DNA from: Xiphias gladius
Taxonomy: Eukaryota; Chordata; Actinopteri; Istiophoriformes; Xiphiidae
Assembly: GCF_016859285.1 (NCBI RefSeq)
Contig: NC_053405.1
Span: 865,760 to 929,759 of the forward strand
Length of the DNA stretch: 64,000 nucleotides
Direction: 5' to 3'
The notes under the pieces are model-generated. The model was not told the DNA's origin, did no database searches, and saw only the letters and a program-made list of their open reading frames with translations. The stretch's first letter is position 1. Each line of letters begins with the position of its first letter. The position numbers were made by a program, and so were the translations under genes. Below are positions 11,148 to 24,390 of this stretch, piece by piece.

Positions 11148-14100
11148 CTGAGCAGCCTGCTCTCGGAATCAGACATCATGTCATCAGACATCATATTCAG
11201 ACGGAGCCGAACCGTTTCTGCAGCCAGCTGACGACAGTCACAACGCTCACTGCTTCCCGGGAATGATAAACACTTCGGACCGCCCCACCCCCACCCTCCA
11301 AATCCTCCGCTGTCCTCCACCCCCCGCGTGGCGTCCTTTGTGTCTCAGAGGGCTTGGCCCGTTTTCTCCTCCCACCACAGAATTCAAACAATGAGAACCA
11401 CCACAGTTCCAGTTATGTGAGCAGCGGCTCCGTGTCCTTACATGGAAACGCTGAGGACGCATGCTTTCCCGAATGTCCAACGGGGTCCACGCCTGGTCCG
11501 AAACATCACATCTGGGTGATCTGACAAATTTTGCTGGAGAAGTGACAACGTAAATAGCTTGAAAATCAAAAACCCAAGTAGACTTGACGGAGGTTTTTAG
11601 CTCTCTGAAGCCCTTCGTGGACTCGCCATGGAGGCTGCTCCTCTGCGGACTCAAACCGGCATTAATGGGACTTTTTCTGCCGAACCCGGAGCCCACTCTG
11701 CACAGTTTTCAGTCATTAGCAGTGAGTGTATTTTTTCCTGCAGAGTGTTTGGCCGGTGCCAAACCCTGGACATTAGAGTCCTCTCTAAGATCTATTTTTA
11801 GCCGCATTTAGCCCCATTAGAAATGAGCGGAATTTCCTGCGGGAGGCAGTTGTGTGAGGGTGGGTCGGCAGAATGTCTGCCGAGACCAAAATACACTGAG
11901 GGAGATGCATCTGTTTAAAAGGATCCTTCGTTTCTTTCCTGCAGTCTGCTTCCTGTGCATTCATCTTTTCAGATTAAGATGAAAAGTCCATGCAGTAGGT
12001 GACTTTGTAGTGTGAAACAAGCGGATTGTACAGTCAGCAGATCAGAGGCGAGAGCAGAGAATACTGGATGTTCAGTCCTGCAGCCAGTGGGTTTAACCAG
12101 AAACAAGCCAATAAGGATAAACAATGATCCGCACCCCCAAATGAAAGGGATGTAACCGCCGTCCCGGGGGACTGGATTCCCATTTTCGGCTTCCTCCCCG
12201 GCTTTTCTTTTACACTCTTCCTTCGTGGTCTATCTTCAACGCCTCCATCACACACTGCCATCTGCATTTCTCTTCTCTCTCCCCCTCCGTCACTTCCATG
12301 TTGTCCCTCTCCCTTTTCTGCACAGTGTCCATCTCCACCCTGCCAGCGATCAACATCTCCCCATCCCTTGTCAAAACATTCAACGGGACATTCATTTCCT
12401 GTTTCCTCTCCTCTTCATCTTCTGCTCGTAGTCTCTTCTCCACTTCCTCTTTGTGTATTTCCTGAATCGCCGATCATTTCATCGGTGCAGTGGCTTCCTC
12501 CCTTCTTCCAGACTATATCCCTGATCTTCTCAAGCAGCTCGGTGACCTGAAGGGGACTGGTCCTTCATCAGTACTTCCTCCCAGCTGCTCCGAGAAATCT
12601 GATAATCCAGTTACATTTGGGTTTGTCGGTATGAAGGTAGAAGGGGGAATTGGAATCATTTTCTTGACTCTGCGTTCTGTTGTAAAACAAAGAGTTTTTC
12701 TTTTCCCCTGTTTTCATTCTGGTGCTGAGACGGTATTACTGAATGGGCCCACCAGGCACTGGCCCACGGGCCAGAGGGGTCAGGAGCCCACGGGCCAGAG
12801 CCTCTGGTAACGTCTCTTGATGGAGAGTCAATGAATGGCCTCCTACGTGGGAGTGGGGGCCGTTTAGGTGTCCGTGCCCGGGGGCCTGCTGTCTCCTGGT
12901 CTGTTCATGGTGAGACCATACCGTCAAAACGTGCACTACCTGACTTATGGCTTCTAGAGACGACTTTGTGCTGGTTTCAGTTTCAGTCTGCCTTTTGAAT
13001 ACGTGGATCTCTCTTTACCTGTGATTCTGCTGCGACAGAGAAACTTTTCCTTCCTGAAGTCTTCGTCCTGCACATGTCCACATGTAAAGCACTGACTTCA
13101 AACCTCTTTACACACACACACAAAGAAACAAGTCGGTGTTCACCAGGGGAAAGTTAGATGGGAACCAGGTTTCTCCAATCGCCTTAATGACTTGATGACA
13201 GATACCAGTTTATTCTGTTTTCACGACACTTAAAAAGAAATCAGCTTACTGTCCTCGATTGTTTCTCACAGTGACGATTATTTGAAGGATTGAACCTCCG
13301 ACTAAACACTTGGACCCTGAGCTCACACTGGCTAAATAATTATTGAAATATTTTTACTCTTTTTAAGGTAGTAGGAGAATGATGATATCTTAATATTTTC
13401 GTATTTTCAGTTTTATTCTGCACACATGTTTTATTTAGGGCTCATTATGCAAATATTGGATGAAATCCAACACATGACTACGAACCGGAAATGTTGCTTC
13501 CGAGCAGGTCAGTCAAGTTCAATGAATCAGTGGAAGTCACTTGAGGAAACGGCGGCAGGTTTTTTCTTTTCTTACCGGTTCTTCTGGTCTGAGTTTGTCC
13601 TGTTGTCGAACTTCATGCCTTCAAACTGCTGCTGCTCATTTTTTCCATTCTTCTCATTCTTGTTTACTTCATGCTCCCTAGTGTCGAACCATCAGATGTC
13701 TGTGTTTGCATGGAATCTGCAGAATAAACACCACTTTCATCATTTGTCTCTTGGTTAGACTCTAATCAGTAGTGGAGCTAAAGAAAGTTTGTCCTGAGGG
13801 TGGCGCCAGAGGAAGAGACCATGGAATCAATCCAGGGCTGGAGCTGCCACTGGGAGGCCACGTCCTCATCACTCTTTTCTGGTTTATCAGACCAGGTTTT
13901 TACATTTTTACATCGAACCACTGAGAGTTTCCACATGGTGGATGTTTTATAAACCGGTTCCAATATTGTTAGACTCAACGTGTTTAAATTCCACAACTCT
14001 GACAAAAAAAAAATCAAGGAATAAGCGAATAAAGAAATAAATGACTCAGCATAAGCACAGCAGAAGAGGCCAGTCCATGATGAGTAGAGCGTCCGTGGTT

Positions 14101-14600
14101 AGTTCACGGGTCTATAATAACAGGGGGACAGAGAGGGTTGAAGGCTGTAGAAGCTTTCGAGTAATTGCAGTTTAACTTCGTTATAATCGCGAAGGTTTCA
14201 GTATCTCACAGCAGCTGCTGTGTAGGAACTGATTCGTCTGAGGATACAGAACGTAAACGACAGGAAGGCGTCACTTTTTCACAAACGACAGCACTTCGGC
14301 TCTCGATATCTGTATACGCACGAGATGACAGAAAGAGACGACCGGACCTCTTGGCTTCGCGGGAGGCAGCGTTACAAAACTGTTTAAGACACCGAAATAA
14401 TCTGTTAGCTAACCTTAAGCTGTTTAATTAGCCGGAAAACTGAAGGTCATTTGACCGACAAGACCAGACAGTGAATGTGCTGTAAAACCAAAACTAGGAG
14501 CTAAAAGAGGCTAAAAAGATGGTGACAGTTGAGGCTTTAATCCGCACTGTGAGAGACATGCTCTCATCAAACAGAGGTACGTGATAAATCACTAAACAAA
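11147..14600. other. Non-coding stretch, no gene recognised
   Basis: A charged 88-codon minus-strand open frame lies at about 12210-12475, but it has no start codon context, no convincing acceptor and no recognised domain. The stretch at 12745-12800 holds a CCCACGGGCCAGAG direct repeat. Confidence 0.5.
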
Positions 14601-14605
14601 GCTTT

Positions 14606-14700
14606 GACCTTTAATCAAATCAAATCAACTTTATTTATATTAAACATCTGGAGCGCTGTACAAATTTTAGTTAAAGGCACAACAGTAGCATAGTGAGTAG
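14606..14700. repeat. Fish interspersed repeat fragment (tttatttatat type)
   Basis: The phrase atcaaatcaactttatttat followed by gcgctgtacaaa resembles the common fish 'tcaactttatttatatagcgc' repeat. A similar phrase is at 28260-28320. Family identity is from memory. Confidence 0.4.
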
Positions 14701-17494
14701 AGTGACGTCAGTGCTAAAGGCAAATATCAAAATATGTGAAAAAAAAACAAAACAGAACTAAAGTCGTAACCTTTAACATTTCCTGCGGCAGCGGCTCTGA
14801 TCTCCTCCTCACGTTGCATCGGCAGCTACAGAAAGGCGAGATCCTCAGACCAATAACGCGAGTCCCCGTGAAACCATTTGACAAACGGCTTTTAACTGAA
14901 GTTGAATGAATCAGATAGTAGCTTTATTTCCAGTCCGTAAGAGCAGTGATCCGGGTCACGTTCTGACCTATATCGGTACCGAATACACAAATGTCACTCT
15001 GAGTCAACACACACAGGTCGTACACGCACTCACGGCCCTGGTGGAGTGTGTGTTTCAATGTGTGTGATGCGTTGGTGAGCGGCTCTTTCTGCGTCTCCGA
15101 GCTCTCCCCACACAAACATTGACATGCCGACCGAAGCCTGCGGTAATCTGAGCCGGTAAGTGCTGCTGCCGCAAATCGGATTCTCCATAAAACAAACAGC
15201 AGAGTCCATCAGGACCACCGGGGAGCGACGCTAAAAGGTTCAGGAGAAACTGAGAGGAAGCCTCTTCCCGCTGCTCTGCGTGACCCCGCCGACTGCGTTG
15301 CTGCTGTCGTCGTTCGTGCTTGGTGATCTCGGGCCTCAGTGGTTTTAGAACGTCCTGCCAAAGGGCTGCGGCTGAAAGTTATCCGGCCGGCAAACACTGG
15401 CTCGGTCACAGAACCGTTGATTGATGAGCATTGTCCTTAAATAAATAATGAAAAGAAATGAAAGCCAACAAAGTTCGATGACCTGCAGGACGTTTCCTCT
15501 GTAAAAACTTATCAGAACATCGGTCTCAAAACTCCAGGACCGTCCAAGCTGGTAGCAACTCACCGCAAACGGACGCAGCGACGGAGGACTCGCACGCGAA
15601 AGCTGTTTCTGCCGCGATGACACAGATTCACAGCTTCGGGGTTCATGTTTTTCTCCCATCATGCACCACCACCATCATCATCATCGTCCCTATAGTCACG
15701 TTCACCCCCCTCCCCCTCCTCCGACTGCTCTGTTATCTAATGCTGGTGACTCAGCCTGCTGTCACCCTGCAAAGGTCACAGTCATACTGTGTGTGTGTGG
15801 TATAGGTTTCATACTGTATGATGTTACGCTGTGTAAGCCTGAGTTTCTCTCTCTCACACACACACACACAGTGCAGCTGAATTCACACGCTCAGAGAGGC
15901 AGAGTGTGTGGGAGTCACATCAGTGCAGCAGCGAGGAGGAGGAGGAGGAGGAGGATCTGCTCAGAGCACGACCAGCACATCGTGTGGATGTTCGCTCGTC
16001 CCGCTGAGAAACGCCGTTCTCACCAACCGGAGGATCCGATGCCACAGCCTGCCCGGGGTTGGTCGGGGTTTGTTCTTCCCGGGTACATCCAGACTCGCGA
16101 CGAGGTTCTCCTACTAACAAGCACTGTGTGTGTATCCAAAGCCTGATACAGGTCAAGCGAAGCCTCCTCCCGACCCCCTGCTGCAGGTGGATCAGTATAT
16201 ATGGGAACCCAAAGGGGATAGGAATGAAATTTTAAAAAGGTCGGACGTCTCAGTCCACTAAGTGTCTGATTTGGACACTATCTCATCATGTTCAGTTGAA
16301 TGAGTCAAACTTCTGACTTCAAATGTCATCATTTCTCCCGGTCTTTCATTCAAGGTCCAGCTTTATTGTCATTATACAATAGAGGACAACTCAGAACCAT
16401 CCACACTACACCCCCAGAAAATCTATTAAAGATCAAATATTTTAAATCAGAAAGGAATTTTTTTTTAATCCAAAATGATTTTAATATCTCCTGATTTCCA
16501 ACCTCCTATGTCGTTGTTTGGATTTATTATCACAGAATGATGACATTTCGCCGAGAAAATCCCAGTTTTCATAATCATGACTTGACTTTTCTTGTCCCGG
16601 CTGGTTGCAGGGTTCTGGTTGTGGTCCACAACTGCAGAGCTCCACTGTTTCCAAAAACTCTTCAAACACCTCAGTGATTCACACTTGCTCGGGTGACATG
16701 TTCCTTCATCACCACGACCACACACACACACTGGAGTGTATCCTGACTCAGACACACACAGACACCGTGCTGCTGCCACAAACACTCACCACAGCGCCAA
16801 ACGTGGATTAATCCGCCGCTGAAAATAGTCCCCTACAGACGCACTGCGTCCTCCTGATTGTTTTATTAAAAACGACAGTGAGCAGCTGTTTTCGGAGACT
16901 CACTGAAGCCTGGTTAAAAAACAGAACTTCATACGTTTGTGAGGAGATTTCCAAAGTTTTATTTAAGGTTTCACATCTTTAGTAGGAACCAATAGGATTG
17001 GAGCTGAGAGCCACAGCGTCAGTCTGATGGTCCGTTCATCTCTCCTTCCATTTCGGGACCGGATGTTCCCTCCCTGATGTCCCCACCTGGCACCGTCAGC
17101 TGACCTCCACGCCCCCCTGTACACCTGCTCCCAGTTCCTTCAGCGGCTCACCTTCTCTGTAGCCGCAGAGCTCTGCCAGGCGATGTGCTGTGCTAAGCCG
17201 GCTGCTGCTTGTTTCCGTCTTTTTGTGGTTTTTGTGTCACCCTGCCGGCCTGATTATGTCCCTTTGGGCTTGGTTGCCCGTTCTGATTGCTGCATTGAGT
17301 CCACATCTTGTTACCTGAGCCACTGCAGCGAAGGGAGGTCAGCACGGGTCGACAGGTGGACTAACTTGGTTCCGGTCTTTTCACAGGATTTGTTGACAAT
17401 AAGAAAAATGTAGAGTAAAACTAGTCACAGATTATGCTAACAGCTTATTGTCACAACCTATTCTAATCACTCTTTACTAAACTCACTGAGAAAC
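14701..17494. other. Non-coding stretch, no gene recognised
   Basis: It contains small simple repeats only, such as a GAG/GAGGA run at about 15930-15955 and short CA runs near 15857-15872. A phrase near 16355-16380 (tttattgtcattataca) is typical of fish repeats. Confidence 0.5.
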
Positions 17495-17640
17495 TGTGGC
17501 TCAGCAGCTCTAGTCTAGAGACGGTGGTTCGATTCCCCCCGGCTCCTTCTGTCCACATGTCGAAGACACCGAACCCCAACTTGCTCCCGATGGTCAGGCC
17601 AGCATTAACATGTGTCTGCTAAGGTGGAACGGTCCTACAC
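17495..17640 (+). mobile_element. tRNA-derived SINE copy (diverged)
   Basis: tggctcagcagctctagtct resembles an A box and ggttcgattcc a B box (17526-17536). The body that follows (tccacatgtcgaagacacc, ttgctcccgatggtcaggcc) matches a tRNA-derived SINE familiar from percomorph fishes. A longer copy is at 23.8 kb and a 5'-truncated one at 54.4 kb. The tRNA part is too degraded to be a functional tRNA gene. Confidence 0.7.
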
Positions 17641-17779
17641 ACGTATAGTCGGTCTGCCATGTAATAATGAAACGAGTTGACGAAACCCCTGCAGATTCTG
17701 ACCTTTAAAAAGTTCTTCAGTCACTAGTCATTTGTCCACAGTCATGCACAAAAAAAAGGGGCGTTGTCAGCTTAGGCTC

Positions 17780-17885
17780 CTGGGAAATTATGATTATGAC
17801 ATTTTATAGACCAAATGATGAATTGATGGATCAAGAAAATAATGATTGGCAGATTAATCGATGAAGAAAATAATCAAACAAATAA
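17780..17885 (-). mobile_element. Fragment of the hAT-like repeat, antisense
   Basis: gacattttatagaccaaatg, ggcagattaatcgatgaag and the trailing gaaaataatc are the reverse complement of the same family seen at 25-375, 28435-28640 and 56095-56215. Confidence 0.65.
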
Positions 17886-18420
17886 ATAAGAAACCTTTGA
17901 AATGGTTGGGAGAAAACAGAGGAAATCACCCAATAGCCCTTTTTGGTCCGATAACGGAAAGTCTCTTCTTAAAATGCGTTTTTCTCTCATGTGACAAGAC
18001 AACTCCGCAGACTCACTGGCCTATTTCGCGTTTTTACTGCTGCGTGGCGCGATGTCGGAAACTCTCCCCGACCGTAGAAGGATTTGCACCTGCGGCGGCA
18101 GAGGAACTAGATGTCGACCCTGGCTCCTCGGGTAGCGGTCACGAGTTCCTAAACTGGTTCCTCAGTCCAGGTCTGCTCGGGGAAGTCCATGAGGAACGCT
18201 CCCTGAAAGCTGGGGAAGGAAGCACCGATCCACCGCCCGCTCTGCTGCAGCCTTTCCAAAGCTCTTTGTCTCCTAACTGACTGACCGACTGAGCTCGGAT
18301 CAGGCCAGCGTGAAGAGCGGGGTGGAGCTGGTTTAGTGTTCAATGGAAAATTGGAAGCTGTTGCAGGGAAACGATCTGTCGTCTTCATATTTGAGTTTCT
18401 ATCTCACCTCCTGCCTCACC
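17886..18420. other. Non-coding stretch, no gene recognised
   Basis: No domain, RNA or repeat family recognised. Confidence 0.45.
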
Positions 18421-18555
18421 CATCCTCCCTCCCTCCCTCCCTGCCTCCCTCAGGAATGTGGCGAGGTGATACCAGGCAATGATCCAGTTTGGCTCAATAG
18501 AAACAACAACATGCCCTCATTCCGTCCTTCAGCTGCAGGAAGCAGGACCACTGCC

Positions 18556-18632
18556 ACCGCAACTGCTGCCGCTGCCGCCGCCGCCGCCGCCGCCGCTGAT
18601 GATGATGATGATGATGACGATGATGATGATGA
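18556..18632. repeat. Compound (GCC)n-(GAT)n trinucleotide repeat
   Basis: GCC/GCT units run from about 18564 to 18597 and pass directly into GAT/GAC units to 18632. It produces polyalanine/polyaspartate open frames that have no supporting gene structure. A CCCT run (18421-18450) lies just upstream. Confidence 0.95.
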
Positions 18633-18894
18633 GTGCACATAGAAAACATGCTGTGGTTTCCTCTGTGCTGAGGCGGAAGCAGCGTTCAGCCTTCAGTGAG
18701 TCTGCAGAATGAAACCTGGACCAGATCAGATATGAGATCAGAGTCTAATGATCACTGACGGGAAACTGGAGCAGAACAACAGGACGGGAGAGAGAGAGAG
18801 AGATGGCGCAACAATAAAAACACATGGAGTGTAAAAGGTTACGGGAACATTAACATTACTGAGGCTCATCCTCTGTAAAAAAGAAATATGATTA

Positions 18895-19345
18895 TCTCTT
18901 TGCAAAAGTTGCTGTCGTCACGTTATTAACACAGATTCCTATCCTGTGCAACTTGTTTACACAAGTTATTGTCTCGCTTGCATTAGTTAATAACTTCTGT
19001 TGCATGAGTAAGTCTCATTTTGGTACAAGTTAATGCCTCGTTCGCACAAACATGATCTTCTTTACAAAAGTATCCTTCCCAGTTATTTCATCTTAACCAC
19101 ACGTTATTCTCTTGTTTGCACTTGTTATCATCTCGGTCGCACAAATTATTATCTTATGCGAACATTTACATTATTCACACCGATTACCTTGTTCACACGT
19201 GTATCGTTCGCAGAAAAAATGTTGTTTGTGCAAATTGGTTTGTTCAAAAGTTATTATCATTTGCACAAGCTCTGATGTTCATGTTCAAGTTATTTTGTTC
19301 GGTACAAATGTTTTGCGAAAGTTACGTTGGTTGCAAACGTTTGCA
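18895..19345. repeat. Degenerate tandem repeat (aagttattrtctcg-ttgcacaa type)
   Basis: Variants of aagttattgtctcgcttgca recur at uneven spacing of roughly 25-35 bases, for example near 18963, 19028, 19126, 19146 and 19250. Units are strongly diverged, pointing to an old minisatellite. No coding signal. Confidence 0.6.
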
Positions 19346-19810
19346 GAAGTTCTCACACAGCTAAGGAGATTCCTGCTTTCTCCTCAGTAAACTGCTTGGC
19401 GATCTGCTGGAAGGTTTTCCTGATGGTGGCAATAAAGGAAGACGGGGAGGTCACCAGGATTTCTAGGATTCATCCTCTGGGGACCACGAAACGGCACGGT
19501 CGAGACGTCTCACCCCCAGACAAAGACAAACAGACCGACGGACTGACGTCACCGCTCTCTCTGCTGCTAACAGGGCAGAAAACACAGATGGTAAAACGGT
19601 GATCTGCTAAACTGCAGATTAAATGCACAACGTGCAGACGCAGCAGCAGCAGCCGGACGTGCTGAGACGAAGAAATGAGGGAAAAACAGAAGAGATGAGA
19701 AAATGCAAAAACAAGTAGAAGATGTGATAAAAGCCCTAAAGATGAAAGTTCATCATAACAGGCTGATTCCAGTAAGAAGAGGAGAGGAGGGTAGGTCAAC
19801 ATCATGACTC

Positions 19811-19841
<31 letters not shown>

Positions 19842-21424
19842 TGCTGGCCTGCTGCCAGTCAGATACAACCTGATAAACCTCTGACAGAAAAGAAAACTCA
19901 TGGTAACTGTGACAAACAAATCAAATATCAACATTCATGCTCGTTCAATCCGACTTCTGGGGCCAAACTCATAAGTTTACTGAATTAATTCTGATGGTTT
20001 GATGAACGTATTAATTTTCAGTAATGGATTTATTATTATTATGGATATTGTTATTACTGTCACTAATAGTAGTGGTTGTTGCTGTTGTTGTCATCTCTTT
20101 GTTCATACTTTTGTATTTGCGTCTCTTTTCTGACCTCTTTTTCCTCCCTGAAACTTTCTATTGCTTTTTCTGTGAGAGCAGAAATATTTTTAATATTTTT
20201 CTGTGGCGTACAGTTATGCATTGAGAGCAGTTTGCAACCGTGCGTTCGTTTTGGTGTTTATTTCGATATGATTCTTTTTCCAAATTCAATCTGAAAAATG
20301 CCTGAACCTCGTAACGATGAGTCGCGTTAAACGGGGGAGGAAAGCAGATGTGTTTTGTGTCTTTTTTGGAGAAGTGATGCTTCATGCTGAAGTCAGCAGA
20401 AAAAACGACTGAATGTGAGGGAAAAGAGACAGAGTCTGAGATTTACACGCAGCGAGTTGGTCAGTGAAGCAGACGGGTGAGTCAGGAGAGGCTGTCTGTC
20501 TGTCTGTTTCTCTGTCTGTCTGACTGACTGACTGACTGACTGTCTGTGACTCATGTTGATGTCTGGTTTTCTTCATAAGAAGCTACTGCTGGTGAATCAG
20601 CCGATCTGTGGTGCCACAGCTCCCCCTGGTGGTCAGCAGCAGCTCAACATTTACCTGGAGGCGCCTGCGGCTTTATCTTCTTAGCACACAGCTCTGCTTC
20701 TGATTGGCTGATGTATGTACAGTGTGCGTGTACACACAGATGCGTGTACGGTGTGTTTCCCCGCTTCTCACCGTGTGTAAACTGGCGGGCATCTCTCTCT
20801 CGACGAAATATCCGCACACTCCCGTTTAACTCTGTATCGGCCACTAAGCAGCACAAGCCCAGAGACTACTCATTACTCACCGTTTGCTTAAATAGTGGTT
20901 GTTTTTGTGCCGAGCAACGTGGTGTCTGACGCTGCGGTGTTAGCTCATGAGCATCCCACCATTAGCGACGCGAGCGTCGGTTTTTAGTGGAGGTTCAGCT
21001 GACTTTGCTCATGTTTTACTTTCACCATTTTCTGGGAATAGAGTTAAAACCAAAACACTGAATTTCAGTGGAAATCTGACTGGTATTATTCTGCTGAGCT
21101 GTGATCTCTTGGGACACTTTTCCTCTGATGTCTCAGTCCAACACATGCTGCTCTCCTCTCTCAGGACACTTCATGTCCACCCAGCTCTGGCTTCGGTGAA
21201 ACTTCCAATCTATTATTATTTATTAGAGGTGGTGAACTTTCACATTCTGGACCGAATAAAAAGAAAACGGGCTCTGTACTCCACTGCAATGCAATATGAG
21301 ACATAACAATCAGTTAAACTGGTGACAACTGATGTTGAACACAACACTTACATATCATTACATCTGAAGTTGAACAATGTTGAACTTGATTCATCTGGAT
21401 CTGGTGTCTGTTTCACCCGATGAG
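19346..21424. other. Non-coding stretch with small simple repeats
   Basis: It holds a (AC)13 run at 19816-19842, a CTGT/CTGA tetranucleotide run at about 20490-20541 and a CTCF-like site at 20619-20632. No gene is recognised. Confidence 0.55.
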
Positions 21425-21500
21425 TCTCGGTCCAGTACTCCCTCTCTTTTAGCTCTGGTTTTGGTCTCCACCGGCTCCCGAGGGAAACATCTGGATAAAA
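21425..21500 (+). repeat. Interspersed repeat fragment shared with 25.25 kb
   Basis: ctctcttttagctctggttt followed by tggtctccaccggctcccga and gggaaacatctgg is nearly identical to 25265-25320, where the repeat continues. Confidence 0.75.
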
Positions 21501-21593
21501 ATATGGATTTACAGTAAACGAGAAAGTGTAAAGCGAGAAAACAACTCAGCACCTGAAGGCTGAGACACCAAAGCTGAGTCATGGTCCTGCAGG

Positions 21594-21594
<1 letters not shown>

Positions 21595-21660
<66 letters not shown>
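21595..21660. repeat. (AC)33 microsatellite
   Basis: An uninterrupted AC run of 66 bases, directly joined to a microsatellite-linked repeat at 21661. Confidence 0.98.
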
Positions 21661-21662
<2 letters not shown>

Positions 21663-21872
21663 ACCCTGACCTTAACCTAACCTAAGCCTGACCTTAACCT
21701 AACCTTAAAACATGTCTCCACCTTAAAATTTAATGATTTACATAATAAGGAATTAGTCATTAGGAAAACAAAACAAAGTCTCCATAATGTGATTTAGCCA
21801 ACAGATTTAGGTCCCCACAATATAGTAATACCTGTACCCCCCCCCCCACACACACACACACTCACACACACA
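21661..21872. repeat. Microsatellite-linked fish repeat (gtccccacaatatagtaata type)
   Basis: cctaacct-rich sequence, then catgtctccaccttaaaatt and ggtccccacaatatagtaat, ending in C and CA runs. The same kind of sequence is at 26105-26265 beside another long CA run, so the CA tract appears to be part of the repeat unit. Confidence 0.6.
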
Positions 21873-23803
21873 GACACTTCCCGGAAACAGCGAGCTGTGG
21901 GGTGGGGGGTGAGGAGGAGGTGATGCTCATCTCCTCCCGGCTCTTCCCGGCAGTCAGAGCCCTCACGAGATGCCTCCACTGCCTCGGAGCAAGCCGATTG
22001 GCTGCTGCAGAGCCAGCCACGGGGCCAATCAGAGAGCTACTGCGTCAACCAATGAAATGCAAGGAAGAGATGATCCGAGAAAGATAGAGAGATAGTTCCC
22101 GTCATCAGTGTCAGAGAAGAGGACAGAGTGTGTTCTCTGTGTGTGTGTGTGTGTGTTCAGCATGAGCTGGATGACTGTGCTCATCAGTCAGGACAGCAGA
22201 TCGAAAACAACTCTTATCATCTCACCCACACACACCCACACACACACACACAGAGAGAAAGACAATCTCAGTCTACTCTAATACTGCTGAACTGAAGTAT
22301 TTACTTTAATTCTAGTAGTTTTATGTATTTTCTTTAAGGTAACACCTCTGCAACCTGCCGACCCTGGCACACAATCTACTACGTAGATTGACCCTAGCTA
22401 GCGTCACAATAGTTAGCCCGTTGATTAGTTTAGCAGCGTCCCTCCATCGTTTCACGCGACTGAGGAAAGCGGGAGAAGGCCGAGCTCCTAAAGTGGAAAC
22501 CAACAGATTTATCAGACGCCTGTTTGCAACTGTTTACACTGAAACCAGATTAGCATCAAACATCGAGAGTGAAAACTACTACTGACCCTCTGAATCGTGA
22601 CTCCGGGGAAGCGGTTTATGATCGAATACCCCAGTGTAAAGGTTAAAGATAGGGTTTTTTCTGCCTTTGTCTCTTGACCCAATCACAGTAAAAACCTACT
22701 TTGGAAATACTGTTTCATAAAGCGTTTCATTCAGACTGCAGGCAAATCTGATCTGTTTCTCAAATCAGATCCTTAAGACAGACGGTCAAGTGCTCAGATC
22801 GGACTTGTGTGTCCAGACATCACCAACCTATCTGCCTGGGTCGCCGTAGCAACGACGTAGCTACCGTCAGTCCAGATTTCACGCCTTCGTGAGCCGCGTT
22901 GCCACTGACTCAAAAGACGAAGACCGACGCGGTTCTGGGCTGCTAGTCTGAACAAGAAAGCCCCACAGTAAAAGTATCGCTGATTTTTGTGAGTACACAC
23001 ACACATTTGTTGAAAATGTGGCGCTTCGTCGCTGATTTCCTTAACTGCCACAGCAGATGCGTGCGTTCAGTTGTTGATTCTTTGTACGTGCACAAGAACT
23101 GAAGTATTAGGGGAGGAAAGGGTCCACTGGGACGGCACATGCACAGGGCCCCAGTTTTCACGCTACACCCTTTACTGTAATTGTCATTGTAAGCATTTGG
23201 AAATTTTGTACTATGTTTGAATGAAGCGTATGAAAGTTTTTGGAGCAGAAAAAGGGACGATGTCCATATGATTCGTTTTAAAATGTGCATCTATCATTCT
23301 CCAAACGAAACCTCATTCCTGTCCTGTCAGAGTAAATCTCATGAGTCACGTTTGACCTTGTTTGTGTTTGATCTGCTGTCCTGACTGATGAGTACACACT
23401 GAACACACACACACACACACACTGAACTCAAACAGCTGCAGAAAAACACAGAGTTTCTACATTTAATCAGCCTCTGTTTTGACAGTCAGGACAGTTTGGT
23501 GTCAAAATGTCCAACTTGTAATAAGACACCGATGCGTCATCTGTTGGTTACCGGAGCCAGAAAGCCGTAATCTGAAGGATTTTCCTGCCGGGAGCCGAGG
23601 CGGCAGGAGTAACGGGGCGGCCACCAACTCAGTGAGGTTTCGTTTTCATCCTTGACCTTGGAAACAGCAGTTGAAAGCACAAACTCGCCATAAGGTCCAT
23701 CTAGCAGCCGTTCTGCAGCTTGTGACCACACAACATGCTCGTGGTTTGCTCAGTTGTCATGGAAATGTAGATATTCAGAACAGCTATTAAACTGACGTTG
23801 AGC
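21873..23803. other. Non-coding stretch, no gene recognised
   Basis: Short GT/CA runs lie at about 22138-22154, 22227-22250 and 23403-23422. No domain or RNA is recognised. Confidence 0.5.
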
Positions 23804-24005
23804 TGAGGGGCGACCGCGGCTCAGGAGGTAGAGCGGGTCGTCCACTAACTGGAAGGGCGGCGGTTCCAAGACGCTGAACCCTCCGGTGTGTCATCGGTGT
23901 GTGAATAGAAGAGCGCTGATCGAATGTGTGAATGCAGCATGTTGCGCTGAAAAGCGCTTTGAGTGGCTGCTAAGACTAGAAAAGTGCAGACCGTTTAGAT
24001 TGTTT
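23804..24005 (+). mobile_element. tRNA-derived SINE copy
   Basis: It opens ggggcgaccgcggctcagga with ggtagagcgggtcgtccact as the A-box region, then ggcggttccaagac as a decayed B box. The tail (atcggtgtgtgaatag, gaaaagcgctttgagtggct, aagactagaaaagtgc) matches the 3' body of a widespread teleost tRNA-SINE. It is about 200 bp and internally deleted relative to what I remember of the family. Confidence 0.8.
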
Positions 24006-24343
24006 TGCAATTATAAAAATGTAAGAAAGTCATAATAAAATATAAGATCCCTGCAACGAGTTCATGCAGTTTCACACCCGATGCTCCCTTTTACGTTCCC
24101 TTTTCATTTTCACTTTTATTCGGTGGAGTTTTGGTAACTCTCCCAAGTAAATCGGTCGCATAAAGAGATTAATCTGAGCGAGCTTTTTTCAGGTCAGGCA
24201 GAATTCTCAGTTTCTTCTAAATATCAGCCTTTCGTTTGCTGAACGTCAGACTGTGGTCACTGAAAAAATGTCAGTCTGTGCCTATATTTAGATCCAGTAT
24301 GTTATGTAATGTTCTTTTATAAATAGACCTTATAAATAATCAG

Positions 24344-24390
24344 TCAGCCACAACTTTAAAACCAGTGGCTGGTTTTAAAGTTGTGGCTGA
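24344..24390. repeat. Perfect 22-bp inverted repeat with 3-nt loop
   Basis: tcagccacaactttaaaacc(ag), three bases (tgg), then the exact reverse complement. The arm sequence resembles the end of a common fish repeat (cagccacaac-ttaaaacca), so this may be two fused element ends with the interior lost. Confidence 0.9.

Noticed and set aside
12210..12475. Charged minus-strand frame (RAEDEEERKQEMNVPLN..) that looks like coiled coil
   Set aside because: About 88 codons between stops, no ATG in a good context at its start, no acceptor with a pyrimidine tract, no recognised family. It might be a decayed element, but I cannot support it.
17523..17540. tRNA gene suggested by a good B box
   Set aside because: There is no foldable cloverleaf, and the flanks continue into the SINE body.
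18479..18712. Polyalanine/polyaspartate and polymethionine frames
   Set aside because: They are trinucleotide repeat artefacts (GCC and GAT units).
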